This document shows positions 1 through 7,507 of a DNA stretch of 64,000 nt, in pieces. The stretch is taken from assembly GCF_014297335.1 (NCBI RefSeq), contig NZ_JACOQH010000002.1, positions 1 through 64,000 of the forward strand, read 5' to 3'. Every line of letters begins with the position of its first letter. Position 1 is the stretch's first letter. Both the position numbers and the translations under genes were made by a program. This stretch comes from Roseburia_D yibonii (GTDB lineage Bacteria; Bacillota; Clostridia; Lachnospirales; Lachnospiraceae). The notes beneath the pieces were generated by a model. It saw nothing but the letters and a program-made list of their open reading frames with translations. It was not told where the DNA came from and ran no database searches.

Positions 1-1
1 C

Positions 2-976
2 TGTAGCTTGTCGATCGGTTTGTACATTGTTTTAGTCCCTCGTATGCTCAAAATCTGTAAAAAACTGCAAGAAAAACGATTTGTTTTCGTCAAAATCCTT
101 GCTATCATTATACCAGAAAGTGGGGCAAAAGTCAGTAAAATCAAGTGTTTGCGGCTTGATCAGCAGACACTAATTAAGGAAAATGTTTCGAATGAATCAG
201 TTGAGGCGATAAACAAGCTTATAAATGAGGAAGAAAGGAAAAATAACCAAGCTGTTGAGGATATTAGAAATGCAATAGCTGTATATCAAGGACAAGCCAC
301 ATTAGGAAAAATAAGTAATATTGTTCTTCATGAAGGTAGAAAACCGTTAAATTATTTTAAAAACCAGAGGGACAATCTTGAATATTATCATAAAAAATTT
401 CTGTCAAATCATGATGATAAGTATGCAGATAAAATGCTGGAAATTACAGATGGTTATGATAGAAATGGGGATATTTTTGCGCGCTTATTTAGTCGGCTGG
501 ATCCTTTGGCATCGAAGAAAAGAGATACACAAAAAGTGTTTTTGGCAAAAAAAATGTTTACAGATGTAGTTGCGGTATTTGAGCATGAGTTGAAGGATTG
601 CTCAATAACAGTTGAGATTAACTGCAGTGAAGATAGAAAATTCTATGGATGGGAACAGGATTTTTACACCGTTTTTACGAATTTGCTTGATAACAGTATT
701 TATTGGATTAATCACGCAGGTTCCGACAAAAAAGAAATAACAATTACTGTCGAAGATGAGCAGTTCTTAATTGATTATCAAGATTCTGGACCAGGTATTA
801 GCCAAGAATTGATTGAATCCGGGGTGATATATGAGCCTGAGTTTTCAACAAAGCCAGATGGTACAGGTTTAGGATTGGCTATTGCTGGTGAGGCCGCAGA
901 AAGAAATTCATTGGACTTAAGGGCAATTTGGTCGGAAAGTGGAGCTCACTTTACATTACAGAGGAAGGAAGACTAA
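2..976 (+). CDS. Sensor histidine kinase, C-terminal part (5' end outside window)
   Basis: The reading frame is open to the left edge, so the true start is probably upstream; a TTG at 8 is only the first possible start inside the window. About 108 residues from that TTG is a phosphoacceptor motif HEGRKPL, which fits the H-box of a DHp domain. It is followed by a GHKL ATPase domain with an N-box (NLLDNSIYWI), a G1 box (DSGPGI) and a combined F/G2 box (FSTKPDGTGLGLAIA). No membrane segment is convincing in the visible part. Three bases separate the stop from the next gene, a receiver-domain protein, so the two form a kinase-regulator operon. The region is clearly AT-rich compared with DNA after 4.2 kb, which suggests acquired DNA. 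Physiological signal unknown. Confidence 0.75.
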   Translation, partial: CSLSIGLYIVLVPRMLKICKKLQEKRFVFVKILAIIIPESGAKVSKIKCLRLDQQTLIKENVSNESVEAINKLINEEERKNNQAVEDIRNAIAVYQGQATLGKISNIVLHEGRKPLNYFKNQRDNLEYYHKKFLSNHDDKYADKMLEITDGYDRNGDIFARLFSRLDPLASKKRDTQKVFLAKKMFTDVVAVFEHELKDCSITVEINCSEDRKFYGWEQDFYTVFTNLLDNSIYWINHAGSDKKEITITVEDEQFLIDYQDSGPGISQELIESGVIYEPEFSTKPDGTGLGLAIAGEAAERNSLDLRAIWSESGAHFTLQRKED

Positions 977-979
977 AAC

Positions 980-2019
980 ATGAAATGCTATAGCATATTG
1001 CTGGTTGAAGACACTGATGATGACGCTAAGAATTGTACGGATTCAGTTGACTTAATGAATGAGGAAAACGCAGATATATCAATAATGATTGATGTTACGA
1101 AGACGGTTGGTGAAGCGATTGAGAAGCTCAAATTGAATAATTATCATGGGGCAATTATTGATATAAAAATCGATGATGGTACAGATAAAAGTGGAAATGA
1201 TGTGATTAAAGATATTATTTCTACGTATAGATTGCCTGTTGCAGTAATGACTGCTACGCCAGGATTTAAAGCAGATGAAGAGACGAATATTCCTATATAT
1301 ATAAAGGGGGAAACAAAATACAAGGAAATAATTAACGAGCTAATAGAAATCGATAATACTGGATTGTTCGATGTTTTAGGAGGCAAAGGAATTATTGAGA
1401 AGAAAATGGTTTCTGTTTTCTGGAATAATATTTATCCACAGTTAGATACTTGGAGAAAATATAGTGCAGAAGGAATTGATACTGAATCAATTCTTTTAAG
1501 ATATATCCTTGCGCATTTGCTTGAAGGACTGAGTGAAGACGGACCTGCTTATTGTACTGAAGAAACTTATATTTCACTTAAAGGCATGGAAAATAGGTTA
1601 CATACAGGAGATATTTTTTTGCATAAAGATAAATGCGAGTATTATATTTTGCTTTCTCCTCCATGCGATTTGGCACTTCATGATGGGAAGCCTAAGACTG
1701 AGACTCTTATGTTATGCGCAATAGAGGCTGTGCCGACTGGACTAGGAAAATCAAAATTATCTGAAATAGTTAAAAATAAAAAAGAGTTTTATCATTGTTA
1801 CCGGATAATTCAATGTTTGATGGCGGCATTATTAATTTTAGAAGAGTTGTTACTGTTTCTTCTGATAAATTCTCTGATAAGTTTGATAGTCGGGGCATTA
1901 AAGTTCAAGATACATTTGTAAAGAATATAATGAATCGTTTTTCGGCTTATTATGCAAGACAAGGACAACCGGATTTTGCATTTGATAAAGAAATAGAAAA
2001 CCGAATAAATAATAAGTGA
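980..2019 (+). pseudogene. Response-receiver protein, frameshifted near 1795
   Basis: Residues 1-125 look like a receiver domain: acidic pocket (LLVEDTDDD), phosphoacceptor Asp in IIDIKIDDG, Thr in VMTATPG and Lys in YIKGE. The C-terminal part has the motif LLSPPCDLALHDG, which resembles the effector half of 'response receiver' proteins (recalled Pfam family Response_reg_2, not checked). The frame that starts at 980 runs into hydrophobic nonsense after about 1795. The frame beginning at 1795 continues sensibly (LLPDNSMFDGGIINFRRV) to a stop at 2019. One base missing near 1795 would explain this. It could be a real inactivating mutation, a sequencing error, or, less likely, programmed frameshifting; no slippery heptamer is visible. 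Partner of the upstream kinase. Confidence 0.7.
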
Positions 2020-2167
2020 ATATTAACTAAAGATAGCTTTTGGAGTTTAAGTTTTTATTGATATTATGAGGATTCAGTAGTGAGAATCGAAGATATAATA
2101 ATAGAACCTAATACTAAAAAAATTGATGAGAAAAACTGGGAAATCAATAAATGGAGGTAAGTATGTT

Positions 2168-2614
2168 TTGAAAAAATATAGATTTGGATTTGATATTTGT
2201 GGATTAGTACTTTTCTTTTTAATTATGATACCGAATTTTGTTTGGTTTGTAGTCCCAGCACCACATGATATTTTAAGAGTTGAGTCTGTAACGCTTGTAG
2301 TGGATAATATTGCATCCATAGCTCAAGTAGTAATGGTAGTTGGCTTATGTATTTTTAGAAATATAGGAAGAGAAAAGATACGAATAACAAATTTTATAAT
2401 AGTTACGACAGTGTGCAGTTTAATATATTTTTTATGTTGGATATTATATTATTTAGGAATAACAAATGTAGGCGTTATATTGGGTTTAACTATTTTTCCA
2501 TGCTTAGCATTTTTGTTTTATTCTTTTGATAGGAAAAATATGTTTGCTTTTGTTCCGGCATTGATTTTTATGATATGCCATTTAGTATATGCAATTATTA
2601 ATTATATTGTGTAA
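2168..2614 (+). CDS. Small polytopic membrane protein, unknown function
   Basis: About 148 residues with four to five hydrophobic segments (for example LVLFFLIMIPNFVWFVV near the N-terminus) separated by short basic loops. The start is taken as TTG at 2168, because GGAGG lies just upstream and the nearby ATG at 2163 leads to an immediate stop. I know similar short hypothetical membrane proteins from Lachnospiraceae, but no function. It follows the broken receiver gene after about 150 AT-rich bases. Confidence 0.6.
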   Translation: MKKYRFGFDICGLVLFFLIMIPNFVWFVVPAPHDILRVESVTLVVDNIASIAQVVMVVGLCIFRNIGREKIRITNFIIVTTVCSLIYFLCWILYYLGITNVGVILGLTIFPCLAFLFYSFDRKNMFAFVPALIFMICHLVYAIINYIV

Positions 2615-2643
2615 CAATCAGAAGTTAAGGGAGAAATAATGGT

Positions 2644-3084
2644 ATGAAAATTAAATTTTTTGAAAAAGATGGACATATAAACCCTGAGTCAATATATGCA
2701 GGTGTATATCAGTTTAAAATTGGATTGTTAAATGATGAGGAGGAAAACTATTTGCCATTATACATAGGTGAATCATATTCAATGTTATCAAGATGTAGCA
2801 ATCATTTATATGAGTTATTTCATAATGATCCATCCTATTTTGGACTTACTAAAGAAGATTTGAAAGATGATAAATTGCAACTGATTGTAGATATTTATGA
2901 GAAGGTATCATTAGAAGATAATATTTCAAATAGCGATAGAGATATTTTACTTCGTGAAAAAGAAATAGTAGCAATAGAAAAACTTATGCCACTTTCTCAA
3001 AATCGAACAAATGATAATTTAAATAAAAAGCGCAGTGCTATTGTGAAAGAGGCGATTAAAGAACTAAAATCCTGTAATAAATAA
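2644..3084 (+). CDS. GIY-YIG-like nuclease-fold protein
   Basis: 146 residues. The segment IYAGVYQFKIG followed about 20 residues later by LPLYIGESYSMLSRCSNH matches the layout of the GIY-YIG fold: a 'GVY' strand, a 'YIG' strand, then an Arg/Ser helix. A conserved glutamate would be expected in the C-terminal half; E near KEIVAIEKLMP is a candidate. The function could be a small DNA nuclease of a mobile or defence locus. The family call rests on motif recognition only. Confidence 0.5.
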   Translation: MKIKFFEKDGHINPESIYAGVYQFKIGLLNDEEENYLPLYIGESYSMLSRCSNHLYELFHNDPSYFGLTKEDLKDDKLQLIVDIYEKVSLEDNISNSDRDILLREKEIVAIEKLMPLSQNRTNDNLNKKRSAIVKEAIKELKSCNK

Positions 3085-3196
3085 AGATAACTTCCAGTTT
3101 GTAAAGCAAACAATAGAGAATCTATGAGAAGAGCGTATGAATTTTATGATGAGTCCATATGCTTCCTGATCCGGTACGATTTTTGTGAGGAAAAAT

Positions 3197-3730
3197 ATGA
3201 TTTTATGGTCGATACAGCATGAGCTTGCATATGAAAAAATGAGGCAGACCGGAGTGCTCAGAGCAGATAGAAATTTTATTTTAGAAGGCGGTTTCGGGAA
3301 TTCTTATCAGTGGATGACGGAGCAGATGAAAAAAAGGATAGGGGAACCCCCGGAAGGAGTTCTATTCCCTGTTTGGGCATGGTATCAATGGGATGGAAAA
3401 CGGAAACGTCCAGATATGCGGGTACACGGGCGTGGCTGGTGCAGAACAGGTACTCCTATTGTTTTACTAACCATAGAAGTTGCGGATGAATTGGTTTTAC
3501 TTTCTGATTTTGATTACTGGCACTGTGTATTAAATGATGGAGAGATCATCTTGCCTTATGATGATGCTGCAGTTTATTCTGAAGAGGAAAAACGGAAAAG
3601 CTGGGAAAATATATTTGATATCAGTTGTTCTTTTGATGGGGAAGTACATTGGTCTCTTAGCACGCAGGCAACTATGTGGGAAATAAAGAGCGGATGGGTA
3701 AAAAAGGTTGAACACTTTGTATCCAGATAA
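3197..3730 (+). CDS. DUF3841 family protein
   Basis: 177 residues from the ATG at 3197, chosen because a GAGG site lies 8 bases upstream; an in-frame GTG at 3185 is the alternative. The N-terminus (ILWSIQHELAYEKMRQTGVL) and the stretch FPVWAWYQWDGKRKRPDMR are typical of the DUF3841 family as I know it. That family is found in many Firmicutes and has no established function. Soluble, aromatic-rich, no signal peptide. Sits in the AT-rich accessory region. Confidence 0.7.
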   Translation: MILWSIQHELAYEKMRQTGVLRADRNFILEGGFGNSYQWMTEQMKKRIGEPPEGVLFPVWAWYQWDGKRKRPDMRVHGRGWCRTGTPIVLLTIEVADELVLLSDFDYWHCVLNDGEIILPYDDAAVYSEEEKRKSWENIFDISCSFDGEVHWSLSTQATMWEIKSGWVKKVEHFVSR

Positions 3731-3822
3731 ATCGAAATTTTATCTTTACAAAGGCAACAATAAATCTCAGACTTACGGAGAGATTGAAAGCAACAGAAGA
3801 TTTGAATTTGGAGGGGATTGTT

Positions 3823-3981
3823 ATGACGGAAACGATGGGGGTTGCGATTGGAATTGGTCTTTTGTTGACTGCTATAATAATCGGTATAACAGATTCAGCA
3901 TTAAGCTTTATCGCTTTTGCATTGGGATTTGGTGTGGGATTGGCGCTGCTGATTTATGCAGGAGCAAAATATAATCGCTAA
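3823..3981 (+). CDS. Small two-helix membrane protein
   Basis: 52 residues from ATG 3823, preceded by GGAGGGG 8 bases upstream. Almost the entire protein is two hydrophobic, glycine-rich helices (VAIGIGLLLTAIIIGIT and FIAFALGFGVGLALLIYAG), ending in a short basic tail. No family recognised. The first helix-forming stretch is not followed by a signal peptidase site, so it is likely an integral peptide. Confidence 0.5.
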   Translation: MTETMGVAIGIGLLLTAIIIGITDSALSFIAFALGFGVGLALLIYAGAKYNR

Positions 3982-4010
3982 TAGAGAAGAAACTTCCAGT
4001 TTTTCGCGGT

Positions 4011-4193
4011 GCCCATTCACATTTCGCGGCGCTGTATGCTGTCGAAAAGGGTTTAATCCGGGTGTTAATCCAAGCTATGCAACCAGCGGTTGCAAAAAAT
4101 GGTATCATAGCAACACCAGGGTGGTTCCATAATGATGATAGGATTGCTATGATTATGAAACAGGAGGTGTTACGATATGGCACTGGGAGATAA
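4011..4193 (+). pseudogene. Remnant of a short-chain dehydrogenase-like gene (tentative)
   Basis: An open stretch with no start codon or Shine-Dalgarno site reads LYAVEKGLIRVLIQAM, followed by AVAKNGIIATPGW. This resembles the Y-x-x-x-K helix and the 'GIRVNAIAPG' strand of classical SDR enzymes, in degenerate form. It runs into the start of the next gene. It is probably debris rather than a functional gene. Inside it are 10-bp inverted arms, 4104-4113 and 4144-4153 (ATCATAGCAA / TTGCTATGAT), which may be an operator for the downstream regulator. Confidence 0.3.
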
Positions 4194-4896
4194 TATACAA
4201 TATTTGCGTAAAATGAATGACATTACGCAGGAGGAACTTGCAGAAAAGCTTTTTGTTTCAAGACAGACTATTTCAAAATGGGAAATGGATCAGGTATATC
4301 CGGAAATACCGAAACTCATAGAAATAGGCAGAATGTTTCACTGTAAAATTGATGAACTGCTTAAAGAAGATATGGGAAAACGAAAAAATGTCTATTCTGA
4401 CATAACAGTAAAAAAGATTCCCGGATTTCGTATGGGGCGATATGTGATTATTTCGCACGATCCGGAAGATGATGTTCATGCTTACATGGACAGATGGGCT
4501 GAAACAAGCGGGTTAAATGCAGTTACAGATGATAAACCGAAACAGATCGGATGGGATTTTCCGTTTGTGTCGGCAGAACAGAAAAATCGTTTTGGATTAA
4601 GAGGTTATGTGTCTGCTTACATATTGCCGGATGGTTTTGAACCGGAGTGTGGTGGCGTGGAAATTGTGAACCAGAGAGCTGCCGATTATGCCTGCATAAC
4701 AATTTGTGATCCCTTTTCAAGGGCTTTTGAATATATTCCGACGGCGTATAAAAAGATTCTGGAATATTTACAGGCAAATGGGCTCAAAGAAAATGTGAGC
4801 AGCGAATATTTATCCTGCTTTGAATATGTGTATGAAAAAGAAAATACGACATATATGGAAGTATGTATTCATGTGGATCCTGCCAGCTGGGAATAA
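4177..4896 (+). CDS. XRE-family regulator with GyrI-like effector domain
   Basis: 239 residues. Residues 5-60 form a helix-turn-helix of the XRE class (QEELAEKLFVSRQTISKWE). Residues about 75-239 look like a GyrI/SOUL-type ligand-binding fold. This kind of fusion usually senses small hydrophobic compounds. Start at ATG 4177 with AGGAGG 9 bases upstream. A perfect 10-bp inverted repeat overlaps the upstream 75 bases and could be its own operator. The next genes are a MATE exporter and an AraC-GyrI regulator, which suggests a shared theme of drug response. Confidence 0.75.
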   Translation: MALGDNIQYLRKMNDITQEELAEKLFVSRQTISKWEMDQVYPEIPKLIEIGRMFHCKIDELLKEDMGKRKNVYSDITVKKIPGFRMGRYVIISHDPEDDVHAYMDRWAETSGLNAVTDDKPKQIGWDFPFVSAEQKNRFGLRGYVSAYILPDGFEPECGGVEIVNQRAADYACITICDPFSRAFEYIPTAYKKILEYLQANGLKENVSSEYLSCFEYVYEKENTTYMEVCIHVDPASWE

Positions 4897-4991
4897 ATGA
4901 TAGGAATGTGAGAAAGGCGACACAGGGCAGATACAAGATCATTTCCCGGAACTTTCCCATGCATAGCACGAATTCAGAAGCATAAAAAATC

Positions 4992-5029
4992 TTACATCTC
5001 TATAATGAAGTTTGACAAAGGAGATGTAA
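4992..5029 (+). promoter_or_regulatory. 9-bp inverted repeat around a -10-like box and the MATE gene ribosome site
   Basis: TTACATCTC (4992-5000) and GAGATGTAA (5021-5029) are perfect inverted arms 20 bases apart. The loop holds TATAAT (5001-5006), and the right arm includes part of the AAAGGAG ribosome site of the MATE gene. This could be a repressor or activator operator, or an RNA hairpin that hides the ribosome site. No good -35 box is visible. Confidence 0.45.
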
Positions 5030-5031
5030 TT

Positions 5032-6360
5032 ATGAATATGGAAAGAATCAAAGAAAACAAACTGGGAACAATACTTCAGTTTTCAGTCCCAAGTATTATC
5101 GCAATGCTGCTGTCTACGGTGCTTACCCTGACGGATGGTTATTTTACCGGTAACTATGTGGGAGAACAGGCGTTAGCGGCGATCAATCTGGGACTGCCGA
5201 TCCTGTATTTTTATCTCGGCGTCGGTCTGTGTGTGGGTGTCGGTGGAACCGTGATCAGCGGCAGGCTGCTCGGGGCAAAAAAACAGGATAAGGCTTCGCA
5301 GGTATTTTCACAGACGATCGTGACAGCAGCAGTGATCTGTGTCGTGACCTCGCTTTTGGTATTTTGCCTTTTTTCGCCGATCCTTAAGATCCTCAGAGCA
5401 GATGGTGAGCTGGCAGTTTATTTTACGCAGTACTACCGGATCATGCTTTTGAACTATCCGCTTATGGTGATCGGAACGATCCTTGGAATGTTCATCCGGG
5501 TGGATGGAAAACCGCAGGTATGCATGTTTGTGAGTATCGGAGGATGTATTTTAAACGCGGTTCTTGACGATATCCTGGTAGCAAAATTTGCGGTGGGAGT
5601 AAGTGGGAGTGCGGCTGCGTCACTCATCGTACAGGCAGTGACCGTGCTGGTGCAGCTATTATATTTTGCAGGTCCGTCATTATCGCTGCGGTTTCAGAGA
5701 TTTCACTTTGACCGCGCGGTAAACCGGGAAACCATCTTAAATGGTTCTTCGGAATTTATTGGAGAGATGGCAAGTGCGGTATCGATGTTTGCGTTCAACT
5801 ATGTGCTGATGAAATATGTCGGGGCAGAAGGGGTAGCCGCATTTTCTATCCTTGGGTTTGCCGTGTATGGATACAGTATGATCTCCATTGGCTTCGGCCA
5901 GGGACTGACGCCGCTTGTGAGCCGGTGCTGGGGCGCGGAAGAACACAAAACGGCGATGGAACTGCGTACTATGACGAACCGAATTTTAGCCGTGATCGGT
6001 GCGGTGTTTGCGCTTTCGTTCCTCGTATTCGGGCGGAGATACGCGGGAATGTTTGGCTGCAGCAGCAGTGTGGCAGACATGGTATCGGTGGGATTTTGCT
6101 TTTATGCTGTCACATTTTTCATTATGGGATATAATGTAATCAATTCCATGTACTTTACCAGCTGTGGTGACGCAAAAGCATCTGCACTGATCTCAGCATT
6201 GCGGGGACTTGTTTTGCTGCTGATCTTTACCCTGATTTTTCCTGCGATCTGGGGGATGACGGGAGTGTGGATGGCAACACCGGTGACCGAGACGATAACA
6301 GTTATGGTATCCACATGGCTGCTTATAAAGCAGAGAAGGATAATGGAGAGCAGAGGATGA
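5032..6360 (+). CDS. MATE-family multidrug efflux transporter
   Basis: 442 residues from ATG 5032, chosen for AAAGGAG about 9 bases upstream. Twelve hydrophobic segments in two similar halves. The N-terminal region (FSVPSIIAMLLSTVLTLTDGYFTG) and the repeat motif at the start of the second half (GSSEFIGEMASAVSMFAFNYV) are typical of MATE proteins of the DinF/NorM type. Expected to export cationic drugs or toxic metabolites by Na+ or H+ antiport. Four bases separate it from a downstream AraC-family regulator gene, so the two are co-transcribed. Confidence 0.88.
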   Translation: MNMERIKENKLGTILQFSVPSIIAMLLSTVLTLTDGYFTGNYVGEQALAAINLGLPILYFYLGVGLCVGVGGTVISGRLLGAKKQDKASQVFSQTIVTAAVICVVTSLLVFCLFSPILKILRADGELAVYFTQYYRIMLLNYPLMVIGTILGMFIRVDGKPQVCMFVSIGGCILNAVLDDILVAKFAVGVSGSAAASLIVQAVTVLVQLLYFAGPSLSLRFQRFHFDRAVNRETILNGSSEFIGEMASAVSMFAFNYVLMKYVGAEGVAAFSILGFAVYGYSMISIGFGQGLTPLVSRCWGAEEHKTAMELRTMTNRILAVIGAVFALSFLVFGRRYAGMFGCSSSVADMVSVGFCFYAVTFFIMGYNVINSMYFTSCGDAKASALISALRGLVLLLIFTLIFPAIWGMTGVWMATPVTETITVMVSTWLLIKQRRIMESRG

Positions 6361-6364
6361 TCTT

Positions 6365-7231
6365 ATGGAGGAAAAGAAAGACAGTACGAAGATAAAGCGT
6401 GCGGTGATCAATGAGGCGATCAATTACATACTGGACAATATCGACAGCGATATTGATGTGGAAGATGTGGCAAGACACTGTTCTTATTCCAAATATCATC
6501 TGATGCGGATGTTCAAAGAGGACATGGATGAGGCGCTTTATCAGTTTATCAAGCGTGTCCGTCTGGAAAGAAGCGCCTGGAGACTGAAGGTGGAGAGAGA
6601 CAAAAGCATTACAGAGATCAGCGGAGACATCGGATATTCCTCTTCTAATTTCGCGACAGCGTTCAAAAAGCATTTAAATATTTCTCCGGCAGATTTCAGA
6701 AGGACAAGCGAGCAGATCATAGAACAGAGTTCATTTTCACATGGGATGTCGATGGATGATCTTGAATCTCTCACAGATCAGATCACGGTTGAGCAGCTGG
6801 ATGGCTTTCTTGTCGTATACGAGAGGAAGAAAGGCAACTATCATAATCTGTCGGATGAATGGTGTGAGTTCATCGAAAAATATGAGTATCTCGCATCCGA
6901 AGATACGCTTTATATCGACTGTACGATAGACGATCCATCCATAACCGATGAAAACAGATGTATGTATGAGCTGTGCCAGACGATCCGGTCGGATCATCCC
7001 GCACTGAAAGAGGATCCGGGGCTTTTGACCCACACGTTTGCGGGTGGAAAATACGCGGTCTATCACTTTTATGGATTTCCGCAGCTGCTGTTTATGGTGT
7101 ATCAGGAAATATTCTGCAGATGGCTTTCCAAAACGGGAAATCATCTCGATGACAGACCAATCCTTGATATCTATCGCTATGTGGGAGAGGATGGGAGCAT
7201 GAAGATCGATATCTGTTTTCCGATCCGGTGA
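6365..7231 (+). CDS. AraC-family regulator with C-terminal GyrI-like domain
   Basis: 288 residues. Residues 10-110 are the double helix-turn-helix of AraC/XylS (second unit: ITEISGDIGYSSSNFATAFKKH). Residues about 130-288 are a GyrI-like ligand domain (ITVEQLDGFLVVYERKKGNY near its start). This is the layout of Rob/SoxS-like drug-sensing activators. It overlaps nothing but is only 4 bases after the MATE gene, and probably regulates it. Confidence 0.85.
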   Translation: MEEKKDSTKIKRAVINEAINYILDNIDSDIDVEDVARHCSYSKYHLMRMFKEDMDEALYQFIKRVRLERSAWRLKVERDKSITEISGDIGYSSSNFATAFKKHLNISPADFRRTSEQIIEQSSFSHGMSMDDLESLTDQITVEQLDGFLVVYERKKGNYHNLSDEWCEFIEKYEYLASEDTLYIDCTIDDPSITDENRCMYELCQTIRSDHPALKEDPGLLTHTFAGGKYAVYHFYGFPQLLFMVYQEIFCRWLSKTGNHLDDRPILDIYRYVGEDGSMKIDICFPIR

Positions 7232-7256
7232 TCCGGGGCGTGATCTTTCGTTCGTG

Positions 7257-7285
7257 TTGACGGCAGGACTATTTATGTGTATAAT
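7257..7285 (+). promoter_or_regulatory. Strong sigma-A promoter for the leader peptide/MFS operon
   Basis: TTGACG (7257-7262), a 17-base spacer and TATAAT (7280-7285). The transcript would begin about 50 bases before the leader peptide start and about 215 bases before the MFS gene. Confidence 0.8.
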
Positions 7286-7341
7286 GATGGCTGGTAAACA
7301 GAATTGATTTCATTGAAAGAATGTTAAGAAAGGAGCGTACT

Positions 7342-7425
7342 ATGAGCTGGAAAACGACCAATATTCACCTCACAAAAGGTAGCATTTGGGCTGTTTACAG
7401 GGATAGTGCGCTCTTTTTTAGGTGA
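7342..7425 (+). CDS. 27-residue leader peptide of an MFS transporter
   Basis: ATG 7342 is preceded by AAGGAG at an ideal distance. The peptide reads MSWKTTNIHLTKGSIWAVYR followed by seven residues ending in FFR. It lies between a strong promoter and a drug-exporter gene. Its last third overlaps the left arm of a large hairpin (7400-7470). This is the classical layout of a translational or transcriptional attenuator in which ribosome stalling on the leader exposes the downstream gene. The inducer is not known; ribosome-targeting antibiotics are the usual one in such systems. Confidence 0.6.
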   Translation: MSWKTTNIHLTKGSIWAVYRDSALFFR

Positions 7426-7470
7426 AAAACTTATACTAAAAAAATAAAGAGTGAAAAACGCGCTATCTCC
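7400..7470 (+). promoter_or_regulatory. Attenuator hairpin between leader peptide and MFS gene
   Basis: GGGATA(GT)GCGC at 7400-7411 pairs with GCGCTATCTC at 7460-7469, with a two-base bulge. Inside it CTCTTT (7411-7416) can pair with AAAGAG (7446-7451). The left arm lies within the last codons of the leader peptide, so a stalled ribosome would block pairing. The AAGGAG site of the MFS gene follows about 25 bases later. Confidence 0.5.
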
Positions 7471-7507
7471 TGATCAGATATATTTGATTTGAAAAGGAGA
7501 TTTTTTT

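Larger units (their letters stand above)
3089..4002 (+). repeat. 12-bp direct repeat flanking a two-gene cassette
   Basis: AACTTCCAGTTT occurs at 3089-3100 and again at 3991-4002. The copies bracket the DUF3841 gene and the small membrane protein gene. In the second copy the flanking base makes AAACT-TCC-AGTTT, an inverted repeat. The copies could be footprints of a cassette insertion or chance. Confidence 0.35.

Noticed and set aside
2080..2160. 26-codon ORF starting at GTG 2080
   Set aside because: It ends in the ribosome site of the next gene, has no clear ribosome site of its own and no recognisable similarity.
3124..3222. 32-codon ORF before DUF3841
   Set aside because: It overlaps the start of the well-supported DUF3841 gene in another frame and has no ribosome site.
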